This document shows, piece after piece, positions 50,491-57,771 of a DNA stretch of 64,000 nucleotides. A program made the position numbers and the translations under genes. The notes under the pieces are model-generated. The model saw only the letters and a list, made by a program, of their open reading frames with translations. It was not told the DNA's origin and made no database searches. The first letter of the stretch is position 1. Each line of letters opens with the position of its first letter. This DNA comes from Candidatus Pacearchaeota archaeon (GTDB lineage: Archaea; Nanoarchaeota; Nanoarchaeia; Pacearchaeales; GW2011-AR1), in the NCBI GenBank assembly GCA_002690445.1, contig NZER01000347.1, forward strand, positions 1 through 64,000, in the 5' to 3' direction.

Positions 50491-53115
50491 ATGAAGCAGG
50501 AATTTGAGTTTATTGGGAAGTGTGAAAAGGAAAAGTTGGTTGCTAGTTTGGATCCTCTTGTTAAGGAGTGGTTTTTTTCGCGGTTTGAGGACTTTTCTGC
50601 GACTCAACTTTATGGCGTGGTGCCGATTTTTGAGAGAAAGTCTATTTTAGTGTCTGCTCCGACTGGGGGGACAAAGACTTTGACTGCTTTTTTGAGTATT
50701 TTGAACTATCTTGTTGGGTTGGCGCGGAAAAATGAGTTGGAAAAACGAATTTATGCTGTTTATACTTCGCCTTTGAAGGCACTGAGTAATGATATTTTTG
50801 TGAATTTGATGACGCCGTTAGAGGAAATTGAGGAGATTGCGAAGAAAGACGAGGGAAAGTACGGGAAATTACAGAAAATTCGGGTTGGGTTGAGGACTGG
50901 GGACACGAGTGCGTATGAAAGGCAGAAGCTTGCTAAGAATCCGCCGCATATTCTTGTTACGACTCCGGAATCTCTGGCTATTATGATTAATTCACCTAAG
51001 TTTTGCGAGAATTTTGGGTTGTTGGAGTTTGTCATTGTTGATGAGATTCATAGTTTAGCTGAAAATAAGAGGGGGGTGCATTTGTCGCTTATATTAGAGA
51101 GGCTGGCTGAGATGTCTAAACTGCCTTTGACTCGGATCGGGCTGAGTGCGACAGTTGCGCCTTTAGAGAAGATTGCACATTTTTTAGTGGGGGAGGACAA
51201 GAATCTAAGGGGGTGTCTTATTGCTCATGTTGAGCTGGATAAGAAGCTTGATTTGGAGGTGCTTTCTCCTGTTGATGATTTTTTAGAGACTGATTCTATT
51301 GAATTTGGGGCTAGTTTGTATAGGTTGGTTGATAAGCTGATTGGGGATAATAAGACAACGCTGATTTTTACTAATACGAGGGCGGCGACTGAGAGGGTTG
51401 TGCATAATTTGAAAGAGCATTTTCCGTCTCGGTATATTGAGAATATTGGGGCACATCACTCTTCGCTAAGTAAGGATCATCGGTTTGAGATTGAGGAGAA
51501 GTTGAGAAAGGGGGATTTGAAGGTTGTTGTTTGTTCGACTTCGTTGGAGTTGGGGATTGATATTGGTTATATTGATTTGGTTATTCTTTTGAGTTCGCCT
51601 AAGAGTGTGAGTCGGGCGATGCAGAGGATTGGGCGGGCGGGTCATCAGCTTCATTCTAGGCCGAGGGGAAAGTTTATTGTGACTGATGTTGATGATATGG
51701 TTGAGAGTGCGATTATTGCGAGAAGTGCACGGGGTGGGAAAATTGATAAAGTTCATATTCCGGAAAATGCTCTTGATGTTCTGGCTCAGTATATTTACGG
51801 GATGGCAATTTCGCGGGTTTGGGATGTTGATGAGATGTTTAAGTTAATTAAGAAGAGTTATTGCTACCGGAATCTGACGCGGGAGGGTTTTTTGAATGTT
51901 GTTTCTTATCTTGCTGGAGAGTATGAATTAAAGGTGCGGAATGTTTATTCTAAGATTTGGTATGATCCAGATACAAGGCAGATTGGGAAGCGGGGGAAGC
52001 TGGCGAGGGTGATTTATATGACAAATATTGGGACTATTCCGGATGAGAGTTTTTTGACTGTTGTTTTGAAGGATGGGACAGGTGTTGGGAAGCTTGATGA
52101 GGGTTTTTTAGAGAGGATGAAAAAGGGGGATGTTTTTGTTTTAGGCGGGAATAGGTATCAGTTTATGTATGCTAAGGGGATGAAGGTTTATGTTAAGGCG
52201 GCGAATGAAAAAAGGCCGACGATTCCTTCTTGGTTTTCTGAGATGCTGCCGTTGAGTTTTGATGTGGCCATGTCGATTGGTGAGTTTAGGAGGCTGGTTA
52301 GTGAGATGTTTGAGGAAGGGTATTCTCCAGAGGAAATTAAAGGGTTTATTGGAAATTATATTTCGGGGGATGAAAAGACTGTTGATAATATTTATAATTA
52401 TTTTGAAAAGCAGTTTAAGTATTCTGTGATTCCGCATAAGAATCGGATTTTGATTGAGGAGTATCGGGATGGGCAGAGGAATTATATTATTTTTCATACG
52501 CTTTTTGGGAGGAGGGTTAATGATGCGTTGAGCCGGGCTGTTGCTTATACTGTTGCAAGTGCGAGGAAGAGGGATGTTGAGGTTGGGATTAATGACAATG
52601 GGTTTTTTGTGGCAGGGGCAGAGCTGGATTTGGAAAAGGTGGAAAAGGGATTTTATTTTTTAATTAGTGAATTTAAAAAAGACAAGAAAAATCTTGGGGA
52701 GGTGCTGGGGGAAGCAATTGAGACAACTGAGGTTTTGAAGAGAAGGTTTAGGCATTGTGCAGGGAGGGGGCTGATGATTTTGCGGAATTATAAGGGGAGG
52801 GTGAAGAGTGTTGGGAGGCAGCAGATGTCAAGTCATTTTTTGCTTGCTGCTATTAGGAAGAAGACGCGGGATTTTCCGATTTTGAAAGAGGCGAGGAGGG
52901 AGGTTTTAGAAGATCTTATGGATATTGAGAAGACAGGTTTGGTTTTGGATTGGATTGTGAAAAATCGAATTAAGGTTGTTAAGAAGAATACAAATAAGAA
53001 TGTGATGTCGCCTTTTGCTATTAATCTTATTCTTGCAAGTCATTCTGATGTTATTCGGATGGAGGATAAGATTGAGTTTATAAAGCGCGTGTATGCTGAG
53101 TTGGGGCGGGGTTAG
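50491..53115 (+). CDS. lhr: Lhr-type ATP-dependent helicase
   Basis: An 874-residue superfamily 2 helicase. Motif II is VVDEIHSLAENKRGVHLSL, motif III SAT, motif IV FTNTRAATERV, motif V STSLELGIDIGYIDLVI and motif VI QRIGRAGHQ; the Lhr-specific winged helix and C-terminal domain fill residues 430-870. Motif I reads SAPTGGTKTLTAF, with Thr in place of the Gly before the catalytic Lys (usual PTGxGKT). The length matches archaeal Lhr core proteins. It unwinds DNA or RNA-DNA hybrids in repair or at stalled forks. The phosphoesterase at 53495, a usual partner of lhr, follows after one small gene. Confidence 0.9.
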   Translation: MKQEFEFIGKCEKEKLVASLDPLVKEWFFSRFEDFSATQLYGVVPIFERKSILVSAPTGGTKTLTAFLSILNYLVGLARKNELEKRIYAVYTSPLKALSNDIFVNLMTPLEEIEEIAKKDEGKYGKLQKIRVGLRTGDTSAYERQKLAKNPPHILVTTPESLAIMINSPKFCENFGLLEFVIVDEIHSLAENKRGVHLSLILERLAEMSKLPLTRIGLSATVAPLEKIAHFLVGEDKNLRGCLIAHVELDKKLDLEVLSPVDDFLETDSIEFGASLYRLVDKLIGDNKTTLIFTNTRAATERVVHNLKEHFPSRYIENIGAHHSSLSKDHRFEIEEKLRKGDLKVVVCSTSLELGIDIGYIDLVILLSSPKSVSRAMQRIGRAGHQLHSRPRGKFIVTDVDDMVESAIIARSARGGKIDKVHIPENALDVLAQYIYGMAISRVWDVDEMFKLIKKSYCYRNLTREGFLNVVSYLAGEYELKVRNVYSKIWYDPDTRQIGKRGKLARVIYMTNIGTIPDESFLTVVLKDGTGVGKLDEGFLERMKKGDVFVLGGNRYQFMYAKGMKVYVKAANEKRPTIPSWFSEMLPLSFDVAMSIGEFRRLVSEMFEEGYSPEEIKGFIGNYISGDEKTVDNIYNYFEKQFKYSVIPHKNRILIEEYRDGQRNYIIFHTLFGRRVNDALSRAVAYTVASARKRDVEVGINDNGFFVAGAELDLEKVEKGFYFLISEFKKDKKNLGEVLGEAIETTEVLKRRFRHCAGRGLMILRNYKGRVKSVGRQQMSSHFLLAAIRKKTRDFPILKEARREVLEDLMDIEKTGLVLDWIVKNRIKVVKKNTNKNVMSPFAINLILASHSDVIRMEDKIEFIKRVYAELGRG

Positions 53116-53128
53116 CTTAGGTGGAAGT

Positions 53129-53386
53129 TCAGATACCAAAAATAAGCAGGGCTGCTCCAATAACGGCGCAGGCAATCCCGGAGAAAACTGCTATTGTTTT
53201 TCCTATTGTGGTGAATTTTTGTTCTTCTACTTTTTGAAGAAGTGGTTTCGTTGTTGCGTGTTTTGACCAGCGGTAGTAAAGTTTTCCAATAGGGTTTCTA
53301 AGAAGAATTAATGTGATTCCGAAGATTATTAAGAAGATCCCTATTCCCCTTACTGGGGGGTTTTCCCATGTGCTTGGTTGTGCCAT
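53129..53386 (-). CDS. Small membrane protein, two helices
   Basis: An 85-residue protein with helices at about residues 15-32 (GIGIFLIIFGITLILL) and 60-84 (IAVFSGIACAVIGAALLIFGI), linked by a basic segment. The promoter ACAACAACACTTTTTTAAA lies upstream on the minus strand, ending about 24 bases from the ATG. It lies opposite the Lhr/phosphoesterase pair. Function unknown. Confidence 0.6.
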   Translation of the reverse strand: MAQPSTWENPPVRGIGIFLIIFGITLILLRNPIGKLYYRWSKHATTKPLLQKVEEQKFTTIGKTIAVFSGIACAVIGAALLIFGI

Positions 53387-53494
53387 GTTTTAGTTAGGGT
53401 TTTTGAGTTTAAAAAAGTGTTGTTGTGGGGGGTGATGCCATAAAAAATAAGATGCAAAGACATTTAAAAAGATAATTGTGATGGGGTATATATT

Positions 53495-54250
53495 ATGAAA
53501 ATTGGGCAGTTTGAAGTAGTTGATAGATGTTTGTTTTGGAAGGAGAAAAAGATTTTGGTAGTTGGGGATTTGCATTTGGGGTGGGAGGAGCATTTTATGG
53601 AGCAGGGTTGGAGTTTTCCGCGGACGCAGATAGAGGAAACTCTTGGTTTGTTGAGGAAGGTTTTGCAGAAAACTGGGAAGTTGAAGAAGATTATTTTGTT
53701 GGGCGATGTGAAGCATTATTTTGCTGGGGTTTTGAAAAGTGAGTTTGAGGATTTTTTTAATGTTGTTGAGGTTTTGAAAAAGAGTTTGTTGAAAAATGGG
53801 AAGGTGATTGTTACTAAAGGAAATCATGATAACATTCTTGAGCCAGTTGTTAGGAATTATGATTTTGTGAAGTTGGTTGATTTTTATGTTGAAGATGGTG
53901 TGATTTTTTTTCACGGGGACAGGTTTAGTTTTAAAAAAGTTGGATTGAAATTTTATAATAAGAAAATTAAGGTGATTGTTAATGGGCATTTTCATCCTGC
54001 TGTTTTTATTTCTGAAAAGAAAGGGGTAAAGAGGGAGTTGTATAAATGTTTTTTAGTGGGGAGGGCTAAGGAATTGAAAAAGGAAATGATTCTCATGCCG
54101 AGTTTTTTTCCGCTTGTGGATGGGACTGATTTGGGAGCGCGGGACTTGAATTTGGAAGGGAGGATTGATGTGAAGAATTTTGAAGTTTATGTTTTAACTG
54201 GGGGGTTTGGGGGGGTGTTGGGGTTTGGGCGGGTTGGGGGGTTGGTTTGA
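53495..54250 (+). CDS. Calcineurin-like phosphoesterase (COG1407)
   Basis: A 251-residue metallophosphoesterase. The metal ligands appear in order: VVGDLHLGWEE (DxH), LLGDVKH (GD), TKGNHDN (GNHD), FHGD and NGHFHP (GH.H). VGDLHLG and the short N-terminal strand LFWKEKK are typical of COG1407, found beside Lhr in many archaea and some bacteria. It probably works on nucleic-acid ends or nucleotides with two bound metals. The TATA box ATTTAAAAAG (53461-53470) is 25 bases before the ATG. The last 20 residues are a Gly/Val-rich low-complexity tail overlapping the convergent gene by 57 bases. Confidence 0.88.
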   Translation: MKIGQFEVVDRCLFWKEKKILVVGDLHLGWEEHFMEQGWSFPRTQIEETLGLLRKVLQKTGKLKKIILLGDVKHYFAGVLKSEFEDFFNVVEVLKKSLLKNGKVIVTKGNHDNILEPVVRNYDFVKLVDFYVEDGVIFFHGDRFSFKKVGLKFYNKKIKVIVNGHFHPAVFISEKKGVKRELYKCFLVGRAKELKKEMILMPSFFPLVDGTDLGARDLNLEGRIDVKNFEVYVLTGGFGGVLGFGRVGGLV

Positions 54251-54481
54251 ATCAAAATCCTCAGGTTTAAGTTGGGACAATAAATCATCAAGTTCGCGCA
54301 TTTCTGCTTTTATTGCAGGGTCAATAGTGATAATTCCCCATTTTTGGTATTGGGGTGGGTTTTGACTAAGATTATATCTTAGGTCTTGCGCCATGGCTTG
54401 TCCTTCTCTTAACTTGCATTTTTGTGCTTTTTTGATTAATTGATGATACTGGTCAAAAGTTGAAAGCCACATGTATGCCAT
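54194..54481 (-). CDS. Hypothetical protein, 95 residues, Pro-rich tail
   Basis: No family recognised. Residues 1-75 are helical (MAYMWLSTFDQYHQLIKKAQ; IDPAIKAEMRELDDLLSQL), followed by a tail of Pro, Lys and His. A very good promoter (54503-54521) lies 21 bases before the ATG. Its 3' end overlaps the end of the phosphoesterase gene by 57 bases, so part of one or both tails may be unimportant. Confidence 0.55.
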   Translation of the reverse strand: MAYMWLSTFDQYHQLIKKAQKCKLREGQAMAQDLRYNLSQNPPQYQKWGIITIDPAIKAEMRELDDLLSQLKPEDFDSNQPPNPPKPQHPPKPPS

Positions 54482-54502
54482 GATTTGATAATTAGTTGGG
54501 GG

Positions 54503-54521
54503 TTTATAAGAATTGTTATGG
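54503..54521 (-). promoter_or_regulatory. Promoter of the gene at 54481
   Basis: Minus strand CCATAACAATTCTTATAAA, ending 21 bases before the start codon. Confidence 0.7.
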
Positions 54522-54645
54522 TTGTGTGGCCCCGCCCCTGCTCACAATTTGCATTTCGCAAAAATATTTTGAGATTGGTTTTGCTCAAAGCGAATTGCTC
54601 GGAATCGAATTTTAGTTGTTAGAAAAACTCCGATACGATATAGAG

Positions 54646-54664
54646 AGGGCATCGAAGATGCCCT
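54646..54664 (-). terminator. Strong hairpin directly after tRNA-Ser
   Basis: AGGGCATC, loop TTC, GATGCCCT: an 8-base perfect stem, four bases downstream of the tRNA 3' end. It may stop transcription or help 3' processing. Confidence 0.45.
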
Positions 54665-54667
54665 ATA

Positions 54668-54768
54668 CGCCCCCACCCCGAATCGAACGGGGATGTCCGT
54701 GAGGACGCAGGGTTCTTGATGAAAATTGAATTTTCGAGCCTGCTGCAGTACCATTGTGCCATGGGGGC
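54668..54768 (-). tRNA. tRNA-Ser (CGA) with intron
   Basis: A class II tRNA on the minus strand: acceptor GCCCCCA/TGGGGGC with discriminator G, three-base D stem, anticodon stem GCAGG/CCTGC. The loop reads CTCGAA, then a 20-base intron (54713-54732), then C. Anticodon CGA. The variable arm GTCCTCACGGAC is long, as expected for serine, and the T arm is CCCCGTTCGATTCGGGG. The intron sits at the canonical 37/38 position. Confidence 0.88.
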
Positions 54769-54799
54769 TGAGTTTATTTGGGTAGAGAAGTATATAAGA

Positions 54800-55240
54800 T
54801 TATTTGTCTTCTGTTTTTTGTTCAGGGTTCGAGGGTTTGACTTGGGGAAAGAGATTTTGAAGGTGGATTGGGAGGCCGATTTCTTCTTCGATTTGAATTG
54901 CTTTGATTGTTGTTTTTTGCAAAATTATGTTGACAACGCCGAGCTGTATATTATTGGGTTGTTTTTTTTCTTCCCATCCTGTTACAGTTTCTTTGATTAA
55001 TTTTTGATCTGCCATGAGGAAGAGATTTCCTGTAAGTTCGACCTTGCCAAGTTCGCCATAATCTATATCTACTGAAAAGTCAACTTTGAGAGATTCGTTT
55101 TTTGTTGCAGGTGTTTTGACTTTTTCCATGTTTGTAATATCAACATTAGATTTTGCTTCGACCTTGCCGTTGTAATCTGGATTTCTTTGTGCACTTATCT
55201 TTGTGAAATTAAAACCAATTAGTCTTATGTCTTTTGCCAT
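54800..55240 (-). CDS. Conserved hypothetical, possible SecB-like chaperone
   Basis: A 146-residue beta-rich protein: IRLIGFNFTKISAQRN, then a stretch of alternating strands (LKVDFSVDIDYGELGKVELTGNLFLMA), then IGLPIHLQNLFPQVK. This order, and a conserved Pro-rich end, resemble SecB and SecB-like chaperones, but similarity is weak by eye. It would bind unfolded proteins. An acidic tail of 14 residues follows. A standard promoter is at 55261-55280. Confidence 0.5.
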   Translation of the reverse strand: MAKDIRLIGFNFTKISAQRNPDYNGKVEAKSNVDITNMEKVKTPATKNESLKVDFSVDIDYGELGKVELTGNLFLMADQKLIKETVTGWEEKKQPNNIQLGVVNIILQKTTIKAIQIEEEIGLPIHLQNLFPQVKPSNPEQKTEDK

Positions 55241-55260
55241 GTATTTTATTAGAAGTTTAG

Positions 55261-55280
55261 TTTTTAAAGTTTATTGTGAT
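55261..55280 (-). promoter_or_regulatory. Promoter of the gene at 55240
   Basis: Minus strand ATCACAATAAACTTTAAAAA, ending 20 bases before the ATG. Confidence 0.65.
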
Positions 55281-55297
55281 GGGATTAGAGTGTTGTG

Positions 55298-55552
55298 TTA
55301 CATAAGATCTTCTTCGCTGACTACTATGAAGTCGCCGACTGCAATTACTGCGTTGTATGGTATGAGTGCTTCTTTTTCTGGGGTTCTTTCGAGGGAAAGA
55401 TTGGAGGTGTAAGTTGTTAAATCTTTTAAAACAATGTGGATTAGCTCGCCTGTTCGTGCTTCAAATGTTATGTCTTTGACAATGCCTAATTTTTTACCTT
55501 CTTTTGTCACAACTTGTTTGCTGAGAAGTGCTTTAAATGGTTTTTTATCCAT
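55298..55552 (-). CDS. PRC-barrel domain protein
   Basis: An 84-residue single PRC-barrel: FKALLSKQVVTKEGKKLGIVKDITFEARTGELIHIVL is the typical start, and LIPYNAVIAVGDFIVVSEED the last strands. Archaeal proteins of this size and kind include the division proteins CdpB1/CdpB2; others serve in RNA processing. Size and lack of extra domains fit the division type, but this is inference. It is the last gene before the origin region. Confidence 0.78.
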   Translation of the reverse strand: MDKKPFKALLSKQVVTKEGKKLGIVKDITFEARTGELIHIVLKDLTTYTSNLSLERTPEKEALIPYNAVIAVGDFIVVSEEDLM

Positions 55553-55573
55553 GTTTTATTGAGAGGGATTTTA

Positions 55574-55593
55574 TTTATAAATGTTTGTGTGAT
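55574..55593 (-). promoter_or_regulatory. Promoter of the PRC-barrel gene
   Basis: Minus strand ATCACACAAACATTTATAAA, ending 21 bases before the ATG at 55552. Confidence 0.65.
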
Positions 55594-55883
55594 TTTGTAT
55601 ATATTTTATTTTTTTGTTGTTTTGTTTGAGTTTTTGATTTTGATTTTTGTTTATATTTTGAAATAAAAAGAAGTGAATTTAATTGGAAAATTTGTTAATG
55701 GATTAAAGGAATTATGGATGTAGTGTGTAATTCTAATCATGTAGTGAGTAAACAGGATTTTAAGGGAATTTTATTAAACTAAGGAAAATGGGGTGTGACC
55801 CTATGGTTTCGCTTGGAAGTTTTTAAATTTGGGGGATGGTTTATAAAGGGTTTATGTGTAAATGCTGATTTTTTCGATTTTCA

Positions 55884-55975
55884 TTTATAAATATTTATAT
55901 ATATTAATATATATATTATAATATAAATAATATATAATATATAATAGAATAATAGTTAATTTAATATATATGTTA
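55884..55975. repeat. AT-only stretch, probable unwinding element
   Basis: About 90 bases of almost pure A and T with repeated ATATAAT-like steps; only two Gs are present. It lies between the two inverted ORB-like elements. Confidence 0.6.
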
Positions 55976-56000
55976 GAATATAGGGTATTGGAGTATATGC

Positions 56001-56100
56001 TTTTGTTTTAATAGTTGATTTTGATTTTTGATAATTAATTTTGATTTTAATGGCTGATTTTTATTTTTTGTAGTTGATTTTTGTTTTAATAGTTGATTTT
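56001..56100 (+). repeat. Direct repeats TTTTAATAGTTGATTTT
   Basis: A 22-base sequence ending in AATAGTTGATTTT occurs exactly twice (56001-56022 and 56079-56100). Three looser copies (near 56035, 56050 and 56070) lie between. Confidence 0.75.
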
Positions 56101-56187
56101 ATTTTTTAGAGATCATTATTTTGATTTTGAATGTGTATTGTTTTGAATTTTAATTAGGATTTTGGTTAATATGATGCAGGGTTTTTA

Positions 56188-56207
56188 ATTTCGTGTGGAG
56201 ACGAAAT
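56188..56207. repeat. Inverted repeat overlapping ORB-like element
   Basis: ATTTCGT, loop GTGGAG, ACGAAAT: a 7-base perfect stem that overlaps the start of the plus-strand ORB-like element. Confidence 0.5.
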
Positions 56208-56419
56208 CAAGGGGTCAGAGTATTTTGGAGATGTTTTTTAGTTTTTTGCTGAAATAGGGTATTTATCGACGAAAGAAGGTGTTTTAGGGGATTTTTTATT
56301 TTGTAATTATTTTTTGCTGGTTTTGAGATGGGAATTTATTACTTCCAAATGAAATAAGGGTTTTGAAATATATTTTCGGGTATATGAAAATTTAAATAGG
56401 GATATGTTTTGGTTTTGGC

Positions 56420-56518
56420 ATGAAAAGAGGTAGGGGTGAAAATCAGAAATTGAAAAAGGGTAATATAAAATTAAAAACTAGTGAAGTGGAAATTAGGGGG
56501 TGGGGAGATGGGTGTTGA
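56420..56518 (+). CDS. Upstream reading frame before orc1, 32 residues, doubtful
   Basis: The frame runs from MKRGRGENQKLKKG to GWGDGC and stops inside the first codons of orc1 in another frame. Its ATG is about 24 bases after the TATA box AATTTAAATAGGG (56389-56401), where a leaderless transcript would start. It is either a regulatory leader peptide or chance. Confidence 0.3.
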   Translation: MKRGRGENQKLKKGNIKLKTSEVEIRGWGDGC

Positions 56519-57725
56519 GCTTGGGAATATTTTTGATTCTGCTGTAAATGGTAGTTTGTTTAATGATAAAAGTGTTTTGCAGGTTCGGTATACTCCAGAG
56601 AATATTCCTCATCGAGATGAGCAAATCAAGCAGATAGCTTTGATACTTGCGCCGATTTTGAGGGGTGAGAGAAGCAGTAATTTATTTGTTTATGGGAAGA
56701 CTGGAACTGGGAAGACTTTGTCAGTTCATTATATTAAAGATGAGTTAATGAAAAAGGCAGATAAGTTGGGTGTTGATGTTAGGATTGAATATTTGAATTG
56801 TAAGTTGAAGAAAGTTGCTGATACAGAATATAGGATTTTGGCGGCGCTGATTCATCAGTTGGGGGGGAGCGTGCCTGCGACAGGGCTGCCGACAGATCAG
56901 GTTTATTCGAGATTTGTTGAGTTGATTGATTCTAAGAAGCAATTGGTTATTTTGATTTTTGATGAGATTGACCAGGCAATTAAGAAGATGTCTGATTCTT
57001 TTTTGTATTCGTTGACAAGGTTGAATTCTGAGTTGAGTCAGGCGCAGATTTCTTTGATTGGGATTTCAAATGATGTGACTTTTTTGGAAAATATTGATCC
57101 GCGTGTTCGTTCGAGTTTGGGTGAAGAGGAATTTGTTTTTCCACCTTATAATGCTGTTCAGCTGCAGGATATTTTAAATGAGAGGTGTAAGCTTGCATTT
57201 AAAGAGGGGTGTGTTGATGATGGGGTTGTTGCTAAGTGTGCTGCGTATGCTGCTCGGGAGCATGGGGATGCGAGGAGGGCCTTGGATTTGTTGAGGATTG
57301 CAGGAGAGTTGTCAGAGCGTGATAGGGAGGAGAAAGTGAGTGAGCGTTATATTGATTTGGCTAATAGGAAAATGGAGAGGGATAAGATTTTAGATATTGT
57401 AGAGTCTGAGCCTAAGCAGTTTCATTTGGTTCTTTATTCTATTTTGAAATTGACTGAGATAAATAAGAAGAAGGGTAATTCTGATAAGATTTTTACTGGT
57501 GATGTTTATAATCATTATCAGGAGATTTGCGCGAAGACAAGGACTGAGGTTTTGACTCAGAGGAGGGTTAGTGATATTATTGCTGAGATTGATATGCTGG
57601 GGTTGATTAATGCTAAGGTGATTTCGAAGGGGAGGCATGGGAGGACTAAGGAAATTAATTGGAGCATTCCTAGTAATTTGTTAGATAAAGTTGAAGCTAT
57701 ATTGGTCGAGGGGCTGGGTTTATAA
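56508..57725 (+). CDS. orc1: Orc1/Cdc6 replication initiator
   Basis: A 405-residue AAA+ protein. NIPHRDEQIKQIALIL is the family's opening, Walker A is VYGKTGTGKT, Walker B is LVILIFDEIDQ, sensor 1 is ISLIGISNDVTFLENIDPRVRSSL and sensor 2 is HGDARRALDLLRIAG. The C-terminal 100 residues form the winged helix (TGDVYNHYQEICAKTRTEVLTQRRVSDIIAEIDMLG) that binds ORB elements. It recognises and opens the origin, then loads MCM. The ATG at 56508 is used; GTG at 56481 is possible. The candidate origin directly precedes it, as in many archaea, and DP1 follows. Confidence 0.95.
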   Translation: MGVELGNIFDSAVNGSLFNDKSVLQVRYTPENIPHRDEQIKQIALILAPILRGERSSNLFVYGKTGTGKTLSVHYIKDELMKKADKLGVDVRIEYLNCKLKKVADTEYRILAALIHQLGGSVPATGLPTDQVYSRFVELIDSKKQLVILIFDEIDQAIKKMSDSFLYSLTRLNSELSQAQISLIGISNDVTFLENIDPRVRSSLGEEEFVFPPYNAVQLQDILNERCKLAFKEGCVDDGVVAKCAAYAAREHGDARRALDLLRIAGELSERDREEKVSERYIDLANRKMERDKILDIVESEPKQFHLVLYSILKLTEINKKKGNSDKIFTGDVYNHYQEICAKTRTEVLTQRRVSDIIAEIDMLGLINAKVISKGRHGRTKEINWSIPSNLLDKVEAILVEGLGL

Positions 57726-57771
57726 TCACTGAACAACAATTAAATTGCTGTCTAGCAAGTTGAATCAGAAA

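Larger units (their letters stand above)
55793..56363. other. Candidate replication origin
   Basis: The 955-base gap 55553-56507 has no convincing protein gene. Three similar elements occur: minus-strand CGAAACCATAGGGTCACAC (55793-55811), plus-strand CGAAATCAAGGGGTCAGAG (56202-56220), and ACTTCCAAATGAAATAAGGG (56341-56360), whose first eight bases also precede the first element on its strand. They look like origin recognition boxes in inverted order around a very AT-rich core (about 55884-55975) and 22-base direct repeats. The orc1/cdc6 gene follows at 56508. Confidence 0.65.

Noticed and set aside
53440..53470. A second start (ATGGCATCACC, minus strand) after a TATA-like sequence near 53460
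   Set aside because: It encodes fewer than a dozen codons before a stop and overlaps the promoter of the gene at 53386; the TATA-like sequence serves the plus-strand phosphoesterase gene.
53390..53995. A 201-codon minus-strand frame over the phosphoesterase gene
   Set aside because: Antisense to clear metal-binding motifs of the phosphoesterase; low-complexity translation and no promoter in the right place.
54542..54754. A 70-codon minus-strand frame over the tRNA-Ser gene
   Set aside because: Its sequence is the tRNA and its flanking hairpin; the tRNA cloverleaf explains it fully.
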